Shown here in pieces: positions 19,945-31,102 of a stretch of DNA of 44,761 nt. The stretch comes from Seminavis robusta. Taxonomy: Eukaryota; Bacillariophyta; Bacillariophyceae; Naviculales; Naviculaceae. The notes beneath the pieces are model-generated. The model made no database searches. It was not told the DNA's origin and worked only from the letters and a program-made list of their open reading frames with translations. The stretch covers positions 1 to 44,761 of the forward strand of contig CAICTM010000868.1 of assembly GCA_903772945.1 (NCBI GenBank). Direction: 5' to 3'. The position numbers were made by a program, and so were the translations under genes. Each line of letters begins with the position of its first letter. The first letter of the stretch is position 1.

Positions 19945-22900
19945 ATGACAAAGTTTATCACGGCTGTCGACGACTACAGCGTCAGGGGACGCGTGGTGTC
20001 TGACGATGATGGAGAAGTGGAGGTATCCAATACGCGCGACGTGAAGTATCTGGAGGATGAAGTGGAAACGGGGAGCTGCACCTCGGAACACCCGGATGCT
20101 GCCGATGAGACGCAGGAGGAAGATCAGAAGCTTAACTTGGTCAAGAAGGAAACGGTGGCTGTGTTTCGTCTTCGTTTGCTGGTCTTTCTAGTGCTGCTCT
20201 TGGCGGCCGTTACTGTGTCGATCATTATCTTTCTGGTTACCGCCACCGCCGAAAGCGATGAGTATCACAGTCAGTACGACTCGGCGGCCAAGAAGGTACT
20301 CGAGACATTCATTGACATTGTTAACACCAAGCTGGGAGCTGTGTCGGCCATGGGAGTTGCCATTATTGCGCACGGAGTGGTAAGTACTCCGGTATACCCT
20401 TTGATTCGATTAGGGGTGTTCGGTTTCGGTGAAGACTAACGATCCTTGCTCTTCGTTGTTGTTAACCATATAGGATCACGAGAAGAGTTGGCCGTTTGTC
20501 ACTCTGTCGTCGTTCCAGCAACGTGCCTCCACCGCCAGGAAGCAATCGGGGGCTCTGTATGTCCACATTAACCCAATGGTGGAGGATATTGAGAAGGGTG
20601 CATGGGAAGAGTTTGTCGTCTCGGAGGATGCGGACTGGGTGTAAGTGCTTCCATGGCCACTCCTGTTCTGTTTGAATATACTGCCTCTTGTTGTTTACGC
20701 TCACAACATACCCTACATTGCATTCCTGACAATAAATTCAGCCAGCAAGGTTTGGATTACCAAAAGGATGTTGGACTACTCGGGTTTGAACCGGAGATGG
20801 ACGGATATGAAAACCTTCACCTCTTTAATGGCTCGGATACCTGGCCTATTTGGAGGAGGGACTACATGCGACGTGTCGTTCCCGAAGACGCAGGAACAGG
20901 TCCATTCATGCCAACCTGGCAAACCTCCCCGGTCTTTCATGAAGGCAGAGACGTCAACGAGAACCTGCTCCAGTCTTCCTCCCGCCAAGGACTCAACGAT
21001 TCCTTCTACTCCGAGTCTGTGGTGATTGGACAGTTTATCACGTCCGAACCAGGAGATGTACATTCCAGCAACCCTCTAACGGCTTGGTTGTCTCTCATGT
21101 TGAGTGCTGCCCAGAACGAGCCGGTCGAGTATGCTGGGGATCCCTTTAGTCAGATCTTCTTTCCCATCTTTGATTCCTTCCGCGATAACCGCAAGTCTGT
21201 GGCCGTCATGGGTGCTTGGATCCACTGGATGAGCTACTTTCAGTAAGTTTCATGCTTTGATTTTGCAGGACTAAAGAGCTCGGGGAAGACTTGTGCTAAC
21301 GTTCATCCTCTTGCCTTTTTTTGATTGCAGGTATCTCCTTCCAGCTAGCTTGGACGGTATCTACGTTGTACTTCACGATTCATGTTCCCATTCCTTCACC
21401 TACGAGATCAACGGGGAAGCAGTCCGGCCCGTGGGCCGTGGCGATCTTCACGATACCAGATTCAATAAGATGAAGAGATCCGCATCCTTTGATGCCGTGC
21501 AGAACATTGGAGATGGAACCAAACATGGATTGCCTCTCAACAAGGAACTCTGCATGATCAGTATTGATGTCTACCCATCCAACGTGTTCTACAAGACATA
21601 CAACACCCCCGCTCCTATCATTATGACAGTGGCGGTATCTATGATCTTCATGTTTACTGCATGCATGTTCGTCTTCTACAATCGGCTCGTGGAATGGCGT
21701 CAGGCCTTGGTCATGCACAAGGCTGCGCAAACAAACAGGATCGTTAGTGGGCTATTCCCCGAGAATGTGCGGGAACGGCTCATGAAACAAACTCCAGGCA
21801 TGACGGTCATGCGTGAGGGATGCTTGGATATGTCCCAGAGCCGAAGATTGAGTGGGTTCCTGGGAGGGGTTGAGGAATTGGAAATGGCAGAGGCTCCGCC
21901 GATTGCCGATCTGTTCCCACACTGTAAGTTTACACTCTGCTGCCCGAGAAGATCAATAGCTAGCCACTGTTCTAACCTTTCTCGCGTTTCATGGACTTGT
22001 CAGGCACTGTCCTATTTGCCGACATTGCCGGGTTCACTGCTTGGAGTTCAACCCGGGATCCTGAAAAGGTGTTTATCCTCTTGCAAACTGTGTACCAATC
22101 CTTTGATAAAATCGCAAAGCGCAGGAAAGTGTTCAAGGTCGAAACGGTACGAAGAAACAGAGTGGTCTCGCTTTCGCATGAATTTGTTGTGAAAGGTCTA
22201 ACAGCCGTCTTTTGTTCCTGCCACATAGATTGGGGACAGCTACCTTGCGGTCTGCGGTCTTCCAGGTGAGTGGGCAAAGACTTTGCGTTTGAAAAACAAC
22301 ATGTTTTATTTTTGTTGCTAACATGAGTTTCTTGTTGGATCGATACGTTGACAGAGCCACAACCACAACATGCGTTGATTATGTGTAGATTCGCGTGGGA
22401 TTGTATGCAAAGAATGGAGATTGTAACTCGCGAGCTGGAATGGTAAGTCTCGTCACTCATGGGACTAGCTTCGCTTAATCTTCGTTTCTCATATTGTGCA
22501 TACCTTGGTCTTCAATAGCACCCTTGGCCCTGACACAGGTACGTTCAAGAATCCGCCGCTTGATATGCATCTGTGCACACTAAACACTCACGTTGATCTG
22601 ATTGTTTTCTTTGCCCCCCTGCTTCAGGTGATCTTTCCATGAGGTTTGGGCTTCATTCAGGTCCTGTCACAGCTGGGGTTTTGCGTGGAGATCGTGCAAG
22701 GTTTCAGTTGTTTGGTGACACTGTCAACACAGCTAGCCGAATGGAGAGCAACGGTCAAAGAAGAATGATCCAAATTTCACAAGAGACGGCAACATTGGTC
22801 ATGAAGGCCGGAAAAGACCACTGGCTAACCCCCCGCAAGGACAAGATCATGGCCAAGGGGAAAGGCATGCTTCAGACATATTATGTGGACCCCACCAAGA

Positions 22901-24929
22901 AGCGAGGCAACAGCCTTGACTCCGGAGACACCAGCAAGATGGATCACATCGGCCAAACCGACTCATTCCCGGACATTGAACCTGTTCCTCAAAGTGTCAA
23001 CTATCGCCTGATCAACTGGATGGTGGACCTTCTTGTGGAAGACGTGAAGAAAATTGTACGGTTTCTTGCTTTGTCCATGAGATATGCAATCATATTCCAC
23101 TAACTTCACTGCTTGTCTCATGTGCCTGGTCAGGTGAACGTCCGGCGCAAGTGTGGCATGAAAGAAAAGAATAGCCGATCTGTTTCCTACTTCCCTCCCA
23201 AAGGGCAGACCGGTATTCAGGAAGTGCTTACTGTAATTGAAATGCCTAAATTTGAATCGAAAAAGGCCGCTGTCAGTGCTGCTGGAGACTACAGCAAAGT
23301 TGCGCCCAGCCCGGAGGTTTTGTCCGGTCTCAATGAGTATGTTACTACTATCTCGAGGTTGTATCGAGACCAGAACCCGTTTCACAATTTTGAGGTACGG
23401 GCCGGACCGCAAGCTTTAGTTCGCAGCAAAGGGATTCAACACAGACCCAACACGAGCTCACCCCTCCTTCCTTCTCATATCAGCACGCTTGCCATGTAAC
23501 AATGTCGGCCAAGAAGCTTCTGAAGCGAATTGTCACTCCAGAGTTGCCTAGTGACACCAAGCTGCACAAGAAGAATAAGACGTTGGCATTGCTGCATGAC
23601 TACACTCATGGCATGAACAGCGATCCATTGTTGGGACTTGCAATTACTTTTTCTGCTTTGATTCATGATGTGTGAGTTTCCACTTTCTCAACTAACTGCT
23701 ACATGTACCTTTCCTGGGTTTTGTATTCACTGAACACATTGGCTTTGTATTTCTTGGGCGCGCAACAGTGACCATCGAGGAGTCTCCAATGCTCAGCTAG
23801 CCTCGGAAGATATGGCATTGGGCCAGAAGTACTCCAACCAGAGTGTGGCCGAACAGGTAAGAAGAGAAAACCTTCATGCTTTTGCGAAGCTCTTTGCTTT
23901 TTCGTTGTCTACAGGGAACTCACACTCGGATTATCGTGATTGCTGTATAGAATTCTTTGGATATCGCCTGGGAGGTTTTGATGGAGGACCGATTCGATGC
24001 TCTGAGGCGGCACCTGTTTGCCACTGAGGCTGAACTCCTTCGCTTTCGACAGTTGATTGTCAATGTTGTGCTTGGTACGCAAGAGACACTTGATTCGTTC
24101 TGCTGCTGTATACATGGACCCATCTCACGTTGATCCTTTGTTTCAGCCACTGACATCTTTGATAAGGAACTGAACGATTTGCGTCGAAACCGATGGGAGC
24201 GTGCCTTCTGCTCCGGAAACGAGCGTTCTAGCACCAACAGCCTGAGCAGCACCAGTGGTAGAAACCAAAACGACGCGGAGAGCGACCTTCGTGCTACCAT
24301 TGTGGTAAGTCCTTTTGAACGACGTTGGCAAAATGCATTGGAAGAAAACAATGAATGGTGCACCTCATAGAAGCTTTCTCCTTCTTGCAGATTGAACACA
24401 TTATTCAAGCCTCCGATGTGTCTCACACGGTAAGTCTGCCAGGTGGATCGCATCCTGCCACGAACATATGGAGACTCACTCGACGTATTTTGCTGTTTAT
24501 CACTTTCAGATGCAACACTGGCATGTCTACCAGAAATGGAACAAGAACCTCTTCATGGAAATGAGTCGAGCTTACCGAGAAGGTAGAATGTCGAAGGACC
24601 CAAGGTACGAGCAGAAACCTGTGTTTGTTACAGATGCGATTCACTCCACGACATTTACAAGACCTAACAATGTTCCCAATTCTTGCAATTTCCGCAGTGG
24701 ATTCTGGTACAAGGGTGAAATTGGTTTCTTTGACAACTATGTCATTCCCCTAACAAAGAAGCTGAAGGAATGTGGTGTCTTTGGTGTGAGCAGTGATGAA
24801 TATCTGAACTATGCCCTCCAAAACAGACAAGAGTGGGAACACCGTGGGGAGGAAATTGTCTCGAATTGGACCGAGGAACTTTCCAAGACGGAAGATGAGA
24901 TGACTGACGACTCCATCACCTTTGCATGA
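19945..24929 (+). CDS. Receptor guanylyl cyclase fused to cyclic-nucleotide phosphodiesterase (17 exons, 1198 aa)
   Basis: Exons: 19945-20379, 20474-20640, 20742-21242, 21331-21923, 22004-22146, 22229-22265, 22355-22442, 22519-22538, 22628-23055, 23134-23394, 23484-23671, 23769-23856, 23951-24074, 24147-24304, 24391-24429, 24510-24604, 24698-24929. All phases agree. The start is ACCACCATG. Order: acidic cytosolic N-terminus, TM1 (about 72-100), extracellular domain, TM2 (about 464-488), class III cyclase (about 566-730), then a PDE catalytic HD domain (about 880-1180). Cyclase metal ligands are Asp572 (FADIAGF) and Asp616 (IGDSY). Glu612 in KVETIGD is the guanine-selecting residue, while the second specificity site reads RFQLFGDTVNTASR, with Gln where animal guanylyl cyclases have Cys. 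PDE motifs are HNFEHACHV, IHDVDHRGVSN and GFFDNYVIPL. It should both make and hydrolyse cyclic nucleotide (cGMP favoured). Such fusions are common in diatoms. Exon 8 is only 20 bp. Confidence 0.92.
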
Positions 24930-25497
24930 GTGTTGTCTGCAAGAGAGAGTGTGCGTTGATACGGATCAATGCACACACCAAACGATACATATTTGCTTGC
25001 ATGCATGAACATCGAATACATTAGAAGGCGTTCCCAGCTAGACAGGAGAAGCGCTCTACTTGGAACAGACCCAACCACCTCCATTTCCAAATATCTTTCT
25101 TCGTGGTTGGGCTCGAGTGAGTGACGAGTCTAGCAGTAGTTGACCCTTTTCAAAAAATCGGTCTGGCTACTGTACAGAAGGAACCTGAATTAAAAAAAAC
25201 ACAAATAAAATAAACAAAGCTGCATGATACATGATACCGTACGACGTTTGTGTTTGGCCAAAGAGATGAATCGGAGCATCCAGAAAAAAAAGCAAGATTT
25301 TGGTGCTGTGTTGGCGTAACCGTAGCGGTAGTGCCATCCCAGCCTTGACGGCTCCAAATTGGATCTTTTGGTATCCGTCCATTTCTTGATTTCTGATGCT
25401 CTGATCAGGCTCAACCAACAGCGTTTTTTGCTTATTGTTTGGAAACTTGATTGTTAGAATCAGTCTAATTGATACTCAGAGATAAGAAGTACATGTA
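24930..25497. other. Intergenic, cyclase 3' end to WD40 gene start
   Basis: 568 bp, mostly A/T-rich, holding the cyclase 3' UTR and the WD40-gene promoter. A (A)7/ACAAATAAAATAAAC tract at about 25193-25215 could serve as a poly(A) signal. TACATGTA at 25490-25497 directly abuts the ATG at 25498. No ORF looks coding. Confidence 0.55.
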
Positions 25498-26772
25498 ATG
25501 AGTGGCTATCGCAATTTACACCGCGAGCAGATTGAATCGACTGCGATTTGGGACGTTGCGACGAGTCCTCTGCTGCTGAGCACCACGAAACGAGATGGCT
25601 GCTATCGAATCTGGACGGCATCGGCCGATGGGTTGGTGAGATTGTACTACGTGCACGAAAAGACTGTGGAAGAAAAGCAGCAATCGTCGGTCTTGGATGC
25701 GTCGGCACTGTCCATGACGTGTACTCATATATTACTGGGATCGACGCAGAAACCACAACAAGCAGGAATTTCGGCTCTTGGCTGTACAACCGTATGCGCG
25801 GAGCGAAATTACGTGGGTGAAGATGACACTGCCGGTGATCTCGTAGTGGCTTCTTTGGGCATGTCGGGAGTTGTGCGGATATGGTCTTTCTCCGAGAATG
25901 CCGATGCCGATGTAGTTCTGTCGGACAATCAACCACAAAAAGAAGTCAAATGCTTGCAGGAATTCACAGTGGAGAATGCCACTGGCACTGTCATGATGAT
26001 TTGTCCACCACGAGTATGGACTACAGCGGGGACAACTGATCTCTGTGTGGCTGTGGCTTGCCTGGATGGAACTGTGGCTCAAGTTGCCACTGGAATTGCC
26101 ACGCCGTCGCGAGTGCCAGACCAAAAGGAAAAGGAACCCACGGCTGCTGGAACAGTGCTGGATCGACGGGGGAGTCAAGGATCGGCAGTACCGCTATCAA
26201 TTGCCAGTCACCCCAAAGCACCTGTTGTGGCAGTGGGAAGACAGGATGGTCAAATTGATATTCTGACTAGTAGCAGCAGCAGCACTCTACAACAAACAAC
26301 TGCTGATGATGCACGACATCGGCGGCATCGATTACGACTTCCTGGACATGACATCGGACGCGACAACAACAACAGTGGTCTGGCCATTCGGGCCGCTGCC
26401 TACACTCCTGATGGGAACATGTTGTGTGCCGGAAATGATGCTGGCGCACTTGCCGTCTGGGATGTAAATCGCCCCGTTTCGCCCATGTTGGCCCATTACG
26501 TTCAAACAGCTCATGCGAGTTGGATCCTGGATCTTGTCGCCTTGCCGGACAGTGAGAGATTTGTTACTTGTGGAGCTGACCGGAAGATGCATGTCTGGAA
26601 ATTAGATCAAATGTACCAACCTGTCCACAGTTTTGACTCGGATCAGACAGTTTGGACGATGGCTGTCCAATCCAGAGGCCACGGCGCATTCGACAAAAAC
26701 AAGACCAGAGCCACACTGAGAATGGCTGCGGGAACGGAAACTGGACGGATGCAAGTTCTATCGCTAGACTAG
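25498..26772 (+). CDS. WD40-repeat protein, probable SKI8/WDR61 homologue (intronless, 424 aa)
   Basis: Single exon from ATG 25498 to TAG. WD-type blades are visible throughout: GCYRIWTASADGLVRLYYV, GDLVVASLGMSGVVRIWSF, PLSIASHPKAPVVAVGRQDGQIDIL, IRAAAYTPDGNMLCAGNDAGALAVWDV and SWILDLVALPDSERFVTCGADRKMHVWKL. The AHASWILDLV...VTCGADRKMHVW...VWTMAV arrangement near the C-terminus resembles the last blades of WDR61/SKI8, a subunit of the cytosolic SKI RNA-decay complex and, in animals and plants, of the nuclear PAF1 complex. That assignment is by pattern memory; another WD40 family is possible. It converges on the HPC2-like gene with only 83 bp between stop codons. Confidence 0.72.
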   Translation: MSGYRNLHREQIESTAIWDVATSPLLLSTTKRDGCYRIWTASADGLVRLYYVHEKTVEEKQQSSVLDASALSMTCTHILLGSTQKPQQAGISALGCTTVCAERNYVGEDDTAGDLVVASLGMSGVVRIWSFSENADADVVLSDNQPQKEVKCLQEFTVENATGTVMMICPPRVWTTAGTTDLCVAVACLDGTVAQVATGIATPSRVPDQKEKEPTAAGTVLDRRGSQGSAVPLSIASHPKAPVVAVGRQDGQIDILTSSSSSTLQQTTADDARHRRHRLRLPGHDIGRDNNNSGLAIRAAAYTPDGNMLCAGNDAGALAVWDVNRPVSPMLAHYVQTAHASWILDLVALPDSERFVTCGADRKMHVWKLDQMYQPVHSFDSDQTVWTMAVQSRGHGAFDKNKTRATLRMAAGTETGRMQVLSLD

Positions 26773-26855
26773 ATAGCTAAGCAGTTGCTACAGTACGACC
26801 GTTGACAAACAAGTAATGCTACGGTATTGATTAGATATCCTGGACCTGGGTTCAG

Positions 26856-29102
26856 CTAAGGATTAGAGCCGGGCAATCCTGCAGCGGCACTGTGAAAGTC
26901 CGCCATGTTGAACTGCCTTGCTGGGAAGATTTGACCGCGTTCAGGCACATGCAGAGTGCGGTGCGTTGCAGGACTACCCGATGGCTGCTCTTCTTCCTCC
27001 TCGCTCTGTTCTGCTGTTTCTTCTTGCTCGTGATCTGACGCAACTGGCTGGGGAGGTTGTGGTGCTGGCGCAGTCGCAGATGGTGCTGGGCCTGGTGACG
27101 ATGTCACTGCCTCGGGTTGACCAGGAGGTGAAGCTGCAGCAGCATCGCCGGTATTTCGCCTTACTGCGGCCGTCTTGCTACGCTTGGATTTATTCTGACG
27201 TGCCCGCCGGACCAACTTTTTCATGTACTCGGGGTCAATCGTCGTCATCAAGTTCTTGGGGAACTCCTTCACCACTTGGTCATACTTTTTGCGCTTTTCC
27301 AAATGGATAGGGTATTCTTCATTCTTGGCATGACGGTATTCTCCTTCATGTTTGCAAAAGTCATCGTATTCACGAGCGTACATGTCGAGTTGATCTTGTA
27401 GTTCGCGAGGGAATTTGTTGTGATCAACACCTTCATCATCGTCGCCGATGGCTGTTTTGGGAACTGTTTGAAGAGAAGAGATGTGAGCAGCATGCTCGCT
27501 GGCAGCATTATGATGGACGTGACACCCATTTTCGTCACGTACCTGGGACAGTGACCTTGAACGTTTCTCCAGCAAAGGTGCCTTTCGGTACCTGCACTTT
27601 CAACCGTTGCCCCGGAATATGTGGATTTGCAAAAGTGACTTCGTCGCCCTCTTTCTTTGTGGGTGGACAGGTGATTGTCACCTTGGACTTGAGGGGTGGT
27701 CGCCTCGGGAGCTGGTCTTTGGACATGTCCTGTATGAGAAAAGCAGGGTGAATGAGTGCGTGAACATCAACGGAAAAGTGCACACGGGAGAAGGTCGATG
27801 CTCATAGCGTCATAATACAGCACAACACATGAGGTGTCTGACCTTGATCATTTTCTTGACGATGGCATAGCGATTGTCCATAATCTTCTTAAATTTTGAT
27901 GCTTTTTCCTTTAGCACCTTCAACTCATCATTGCTCTTTTTCGGAAGCTTCTTGCTACTGGCTGCAGCAGCCGCAACCGCTGCAGGCGCTGCCTCGGAAG
28001 AACCATCACTCTCATTGTTGTCTTCCTTGTCAGCCTCCTTGGTTGCCTTGGTCTTCTTGGACGCTGCTTCTTTCTTGCTGGTGGTCCCTTCCTTTTTGGC
28101 ACTTGCATCCTTTGCTTTCTTTTTGTCGGGTTTCTTTTTGGCTGTGCTCTTGGTATTGGTGTCGTCTACCTTTTTCTTCTTGGCCACTACGGCCTTCTTC
28201 TTTGGGGGAGGCGACGTTTCCTTGTTGGTGGGTTTTGCCGCAGCAGAGCCTGCCACAGTGGGTGTGGCGGTACTTGGTTTCTTTCGTTTTTTGGTTGGTT
28301 TCGGTTTGGTGGGACTATCCTCCAAAGGATCATAGTTTTGTTCAGTCAATTCTGTCTCCTCTACTGCCAAATCACCGACATTGACAAAGAAATCATCATC
28401 TCCTTCCAGTTCGACCTTTGTCGTGGTTGTTTGCGCCAGCACTTGTTCCGCAATATCTCGCTTCAAATCGCGGTCATCCAAGAAACTAGATTCGGAATAG
28501 ACACTTCCATCTCCTTCGTCGTCTTCGTCCATTTTTCGTTTATTGTTGTTGTTTTCGCCGTCTTCATTAATATTGTCTCCTTCCTCGCCAGCAGCAGCAG
28601 CACCAGTCTCGCTCTCTTCTTGAATCATGACGCCCCTCACATACTTGGCTTCTAGGTAATCCACAATGGATCCAAATTCGTGTCGCTGCGGTACCATATC
28701 GGACGATCGATCCAGAGTATTGTTGTTGTTGGCCGTCGTCGGTGGTTTTTCTTTCTTGGCTTTCTTTTTCTTGGGCTCGCCTTCTGTTTCACTTTCCGCT
28801 TCGTCATCGTCCACATCTTCGTCGTCGTCATCTTCTTCATCTTCCGGTGTTTCATTCTCATCTTTTTCTTTCAAGGAAGGAAATGCCTTGTAGAGAGCAT
28901 CAATGCGACGAGTCCTGGTCCGTTTGATTGCCACGCCAAGATCCACCGTCACGCCCAAGGGGATTTCAATGGTAATGGCATCTTGAAATAGAGTTTCCAA
29001 GCTGGGAGGTGCCTTTGGTGGAGGGTCGCCACTTGTATTTTCATCCTCTATTGCGGCCTTGTGGCTGCTGCTGAATGTGCTCGACAACGTTGCTTCCACC
29101 AT
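26856..29102 (-). CDS. HPC2/ubinuclein-like subunit of the HIRA histone chaperone complex
   Basis: Exons: 29102-27843, 27729-27543, 27463-26856 (684 aa), in phase. Residues about 198-246 contain the HUN/HPC2-related domain: SVYSESSFLDDRDL, then TTTTKVELEGDDDFFVNVGDL. In HPC2, UBN1 and plant relatives this segment contacts HIRA and histone H3.3. Flanking regions are the usual acidic tracts (EDEEDDDDEDVDDDE) and long Lys/Ala-rich basic stretches. A helical segment in exon 3 (ELQDQLDMYAREYDDFCKHE) may correspond to the ubinuclein middle domain. Exon 2 adds VTFANPHIPGQRLKVQVP and GTFAGETFKVTVP, a repeated beta motif seen in many algal proteins and not expected in ubinucleins. The first intron has an atypical GTCAGA donor. 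Nuclear, replication-independent H3.3 deposition is the inferred role. Confidence 0.75.
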
Positions 29103-29463
29103 GGTCGACAACTAGCATATTAGAGATGTCTCTACGATGTTGTGTTGTTGTTGTCCCCATGTCCCATGTGCCGATCCGTTAGCCCACTGGTTGTAACCTT
29201 AATCTATCACATTAGGGTTCATTTGAACCCGCACGTGGTGAATTCGTGAGGTCACCTCTTTGGATCCCATCCACCTTGAACCACTTCTCATCCAGAACCC
29301 AGATCCCTTCAGAGCAATGACAGAGAACCCAAGGTTCACTTCTTGGTATCCCACACATCACCAAGGTCGTCATGGCAGAGCTATGATAGTTGCTACTAGC
29401 TAGCTAGTGAGCTGCTGGAGAATTGCGAAGAATCGAATCATCCATCAATCAATCTTCCGTCAA
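29103..29463. promoter_or_regulatory. Divergent promoter region, HPC2-like / Gfo-Idh-MocA genes
   Basis: 361 bp between head-to-head starts. It contains a G-box CACGTG at 29232-29237 immediately after an inverted repeat GGGTTC-ATTT-GAACCC (29215-29230), and overlapping CTAGCTAG copies at 29397-29408. CACGTG is the classical bHLH/bZIP core; function here is inferred from sequence and position only. No TATA box was assigned. Confidence 0.5.
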
Positions 29464-31050
29464 ATGGAACAAACTCATTCTTTCTTTCAAGCTGCCTTTG
29501 TAACACAACCTCACCAAAACAACCAAGAAGACCTACTTATTAGTATTGCAATAGCCCAGATGCCCTCCTCCACTGATGTTGAATCCAACGAAAACCATCC
29601 TCTCCTGAGGGATGGCAAGAAGCAACATGTGAATGATGAAAACAAGAAAGATCGAAGAATTTTCACCGTTTTCCTCATTGTGCTGGTTTTCATTGGAGGC
29701 CTTATCTGCATCAGTATTGGCTGGAAACAGCATAACTCAAGGTCCAATAATACAGAATCCCCATGGATCTATCATACAAGAGGCAAAAGCTCACAAAAAG
29801 ATGAATATCCTTGGTGGGAAACATCCAATCATGTGGATACAACCTACACCAAACTGCAAGGAAGTCTTCCCGCTCCAATTATTAGTGCTAAAGACTCAAA
29901 ACGCACAAATAATCTTCGCTGGGGCATCGTGGGACTCGGGAGAATTGCCAGAGACTTTACCACAGCCTTAACCATGGCAGGAGCCAACATTACTGCCGTA
30001 GCGGCTGGATCCTTGCCCAACGCAACAGCACGAGCCAGACACTTTGCCAACCTATACAACAATATTCCACACAGTTATGGAAGTTATCAAGAATTGGCGG
30101 CAGATCCCAATGTGGATATTGTCTATGTCGCTACAATCAACTCGCTCCATTATAGCACTGCCATGATGATGTTGCAGGCGGGCAAAAATGTCCTACTAGA
30201 GAAACCAATGACCATGGAATACACGCAAGCCCAGGCTCTGGTCAAGGCTGCCGAAAAGGCCAACAGACTCCTGGTGACCAACTATTGGACAAGATTCTTT
30301 CCTGTCGTCAAATACGTTCGTTCTATACTGGCCAGTGGTCGTCTGGGTGACATTAGCGCCATGAGAGGAGATTTTGGTTTTCCAACACCGCCCATTGCCA
30401 ATGATCGATATCTCAATAGGGACAGTGGAGGGGGTGCCATGCTGGATGTCGGATGCTACCTCGTCAACCTGGCCCTTTTGGTAAATCCAGTGCTTCCCCA
30501 ACAAATTCAGGCAAGTGCCCAGACAACCTACATGGACCACCAATATCGAATCGATACCGAGATGGGGTTCCTCCTGAATTGGGACTCTGCAAAGAAAACA
30601 CCGTCCATGATGGCAGTCGAAAACAACAATAAGAATGAAACCAAAACAACACCCATGATATTTTCCGGACAAGCCAGTTTTCGCAGACCGTCCTCGTTCG
30701 AATTTGAAATCAATGCCCAACATGGTAGATTGGTGATTCACAATCCCGCCAATGCTGCCACCGCCGCCACGGTGTACGAATACCAAACCTTTGGCCCGTT
30801 GAAACACGTCGAAGAAATCCGATCCGAATTGCCTCCGTTCGATGTCAGCTTTGGACCCGAACAGTATCCTCGAGGAGAAGGCTTTGTGTACATCATTCGG
30901 GAGATTGAACAGTGCATGTTCGAAAAGGGCATTCCAGGTGACGCCAAACCTGGCTGCCTGGAATTGGAAGAGCTTACCCTGCAGGATCAATTGCTGACAG
31001 TCAATGTCACTGACACTGTCCTGCGCAGTGCTGGGTATTGGGATTGGTGA
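29464..31050 (+). CDS. Membrane-anchored Gfo/Idh/MocA oxidoreductase (DHDH-like), 528 aa
   Basis: Single exon from ATG 29464 (a later in-frame ATG at 29560 is an alternative). The N-terminus is cytosolic, with an acidic dileucine-type NHPLLRD motif. One membrane helix (about 66-87, FLIVLVFIGGLICISIG) suggests a type II membrane protein with the enzyme in the secretory lumen or outside. The NAD(P)-binding Rossmann motif is WGIVGLGRIARDF (about 153). YVATINSLHY, the family signature EKP in KNVLLEKPM, and GGGAMLDVGCYLVNLALL match trans-1,2-dihydrobenzenediol/xylose dehydrogenase-type members. Substrate is unknown; a sugar or sugar derivative is likely for the family. Several NxS/T sites (NAT, NVT) fit a lumenal location. 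Membrane tethering is not typical of this family. An early GTG frame extension to 29407 is not needed. Confidence 0.82.
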   Translation: MEQTHSFFQAAFVTQPHQNNQEDLLISIAIAQMPSSTDVESNENHPLLRDGKKQHVNDENKKDRRIFTVFLIVLVFIGGLICISIGWKQHNSRSNNTESPWIYHTRGKSSQKDEYPWWETSNHVDTTYTKLQGSLPAPIISAKDSKRTNNLRWGIVGLGRIARDFTTALTMAGANITAVAAGSLPNATARARHFANLYNNIPHSYGSYQELAADPNVDIVYVATINSLHYSTAMMMLQAGKNVLLEKPMTMEYTQAQALVKAAEKANRLLVTNYWTRFFPVVKYVRSILASGRLGDISAMRGDFGFPTPPIANDRYLNRDSGGGAMLDVGCYLVNLALLVNPVLPQQIQASAQTTYMDHQYRIDTEMGFLLNWDSAKKTPSMMAVENNNKNETKTTPMIFSGQASFRRPSSFEFEINAQHGRLVIHNPANAATAATVYEYQTFGPLKHVEEIRSELPPFDVSFGPEQYPRGEGFVYIIREIEQCMFEKGIPGDAKPGCLELEELTLQDQLLTVNVTDTVLRSAGYWDW

Positions 31051-31102
31051 GCATTGATTTGCATTGCATTGAATAGTTCGCCCACCTCAGAGTACCAGCA
31101 TA

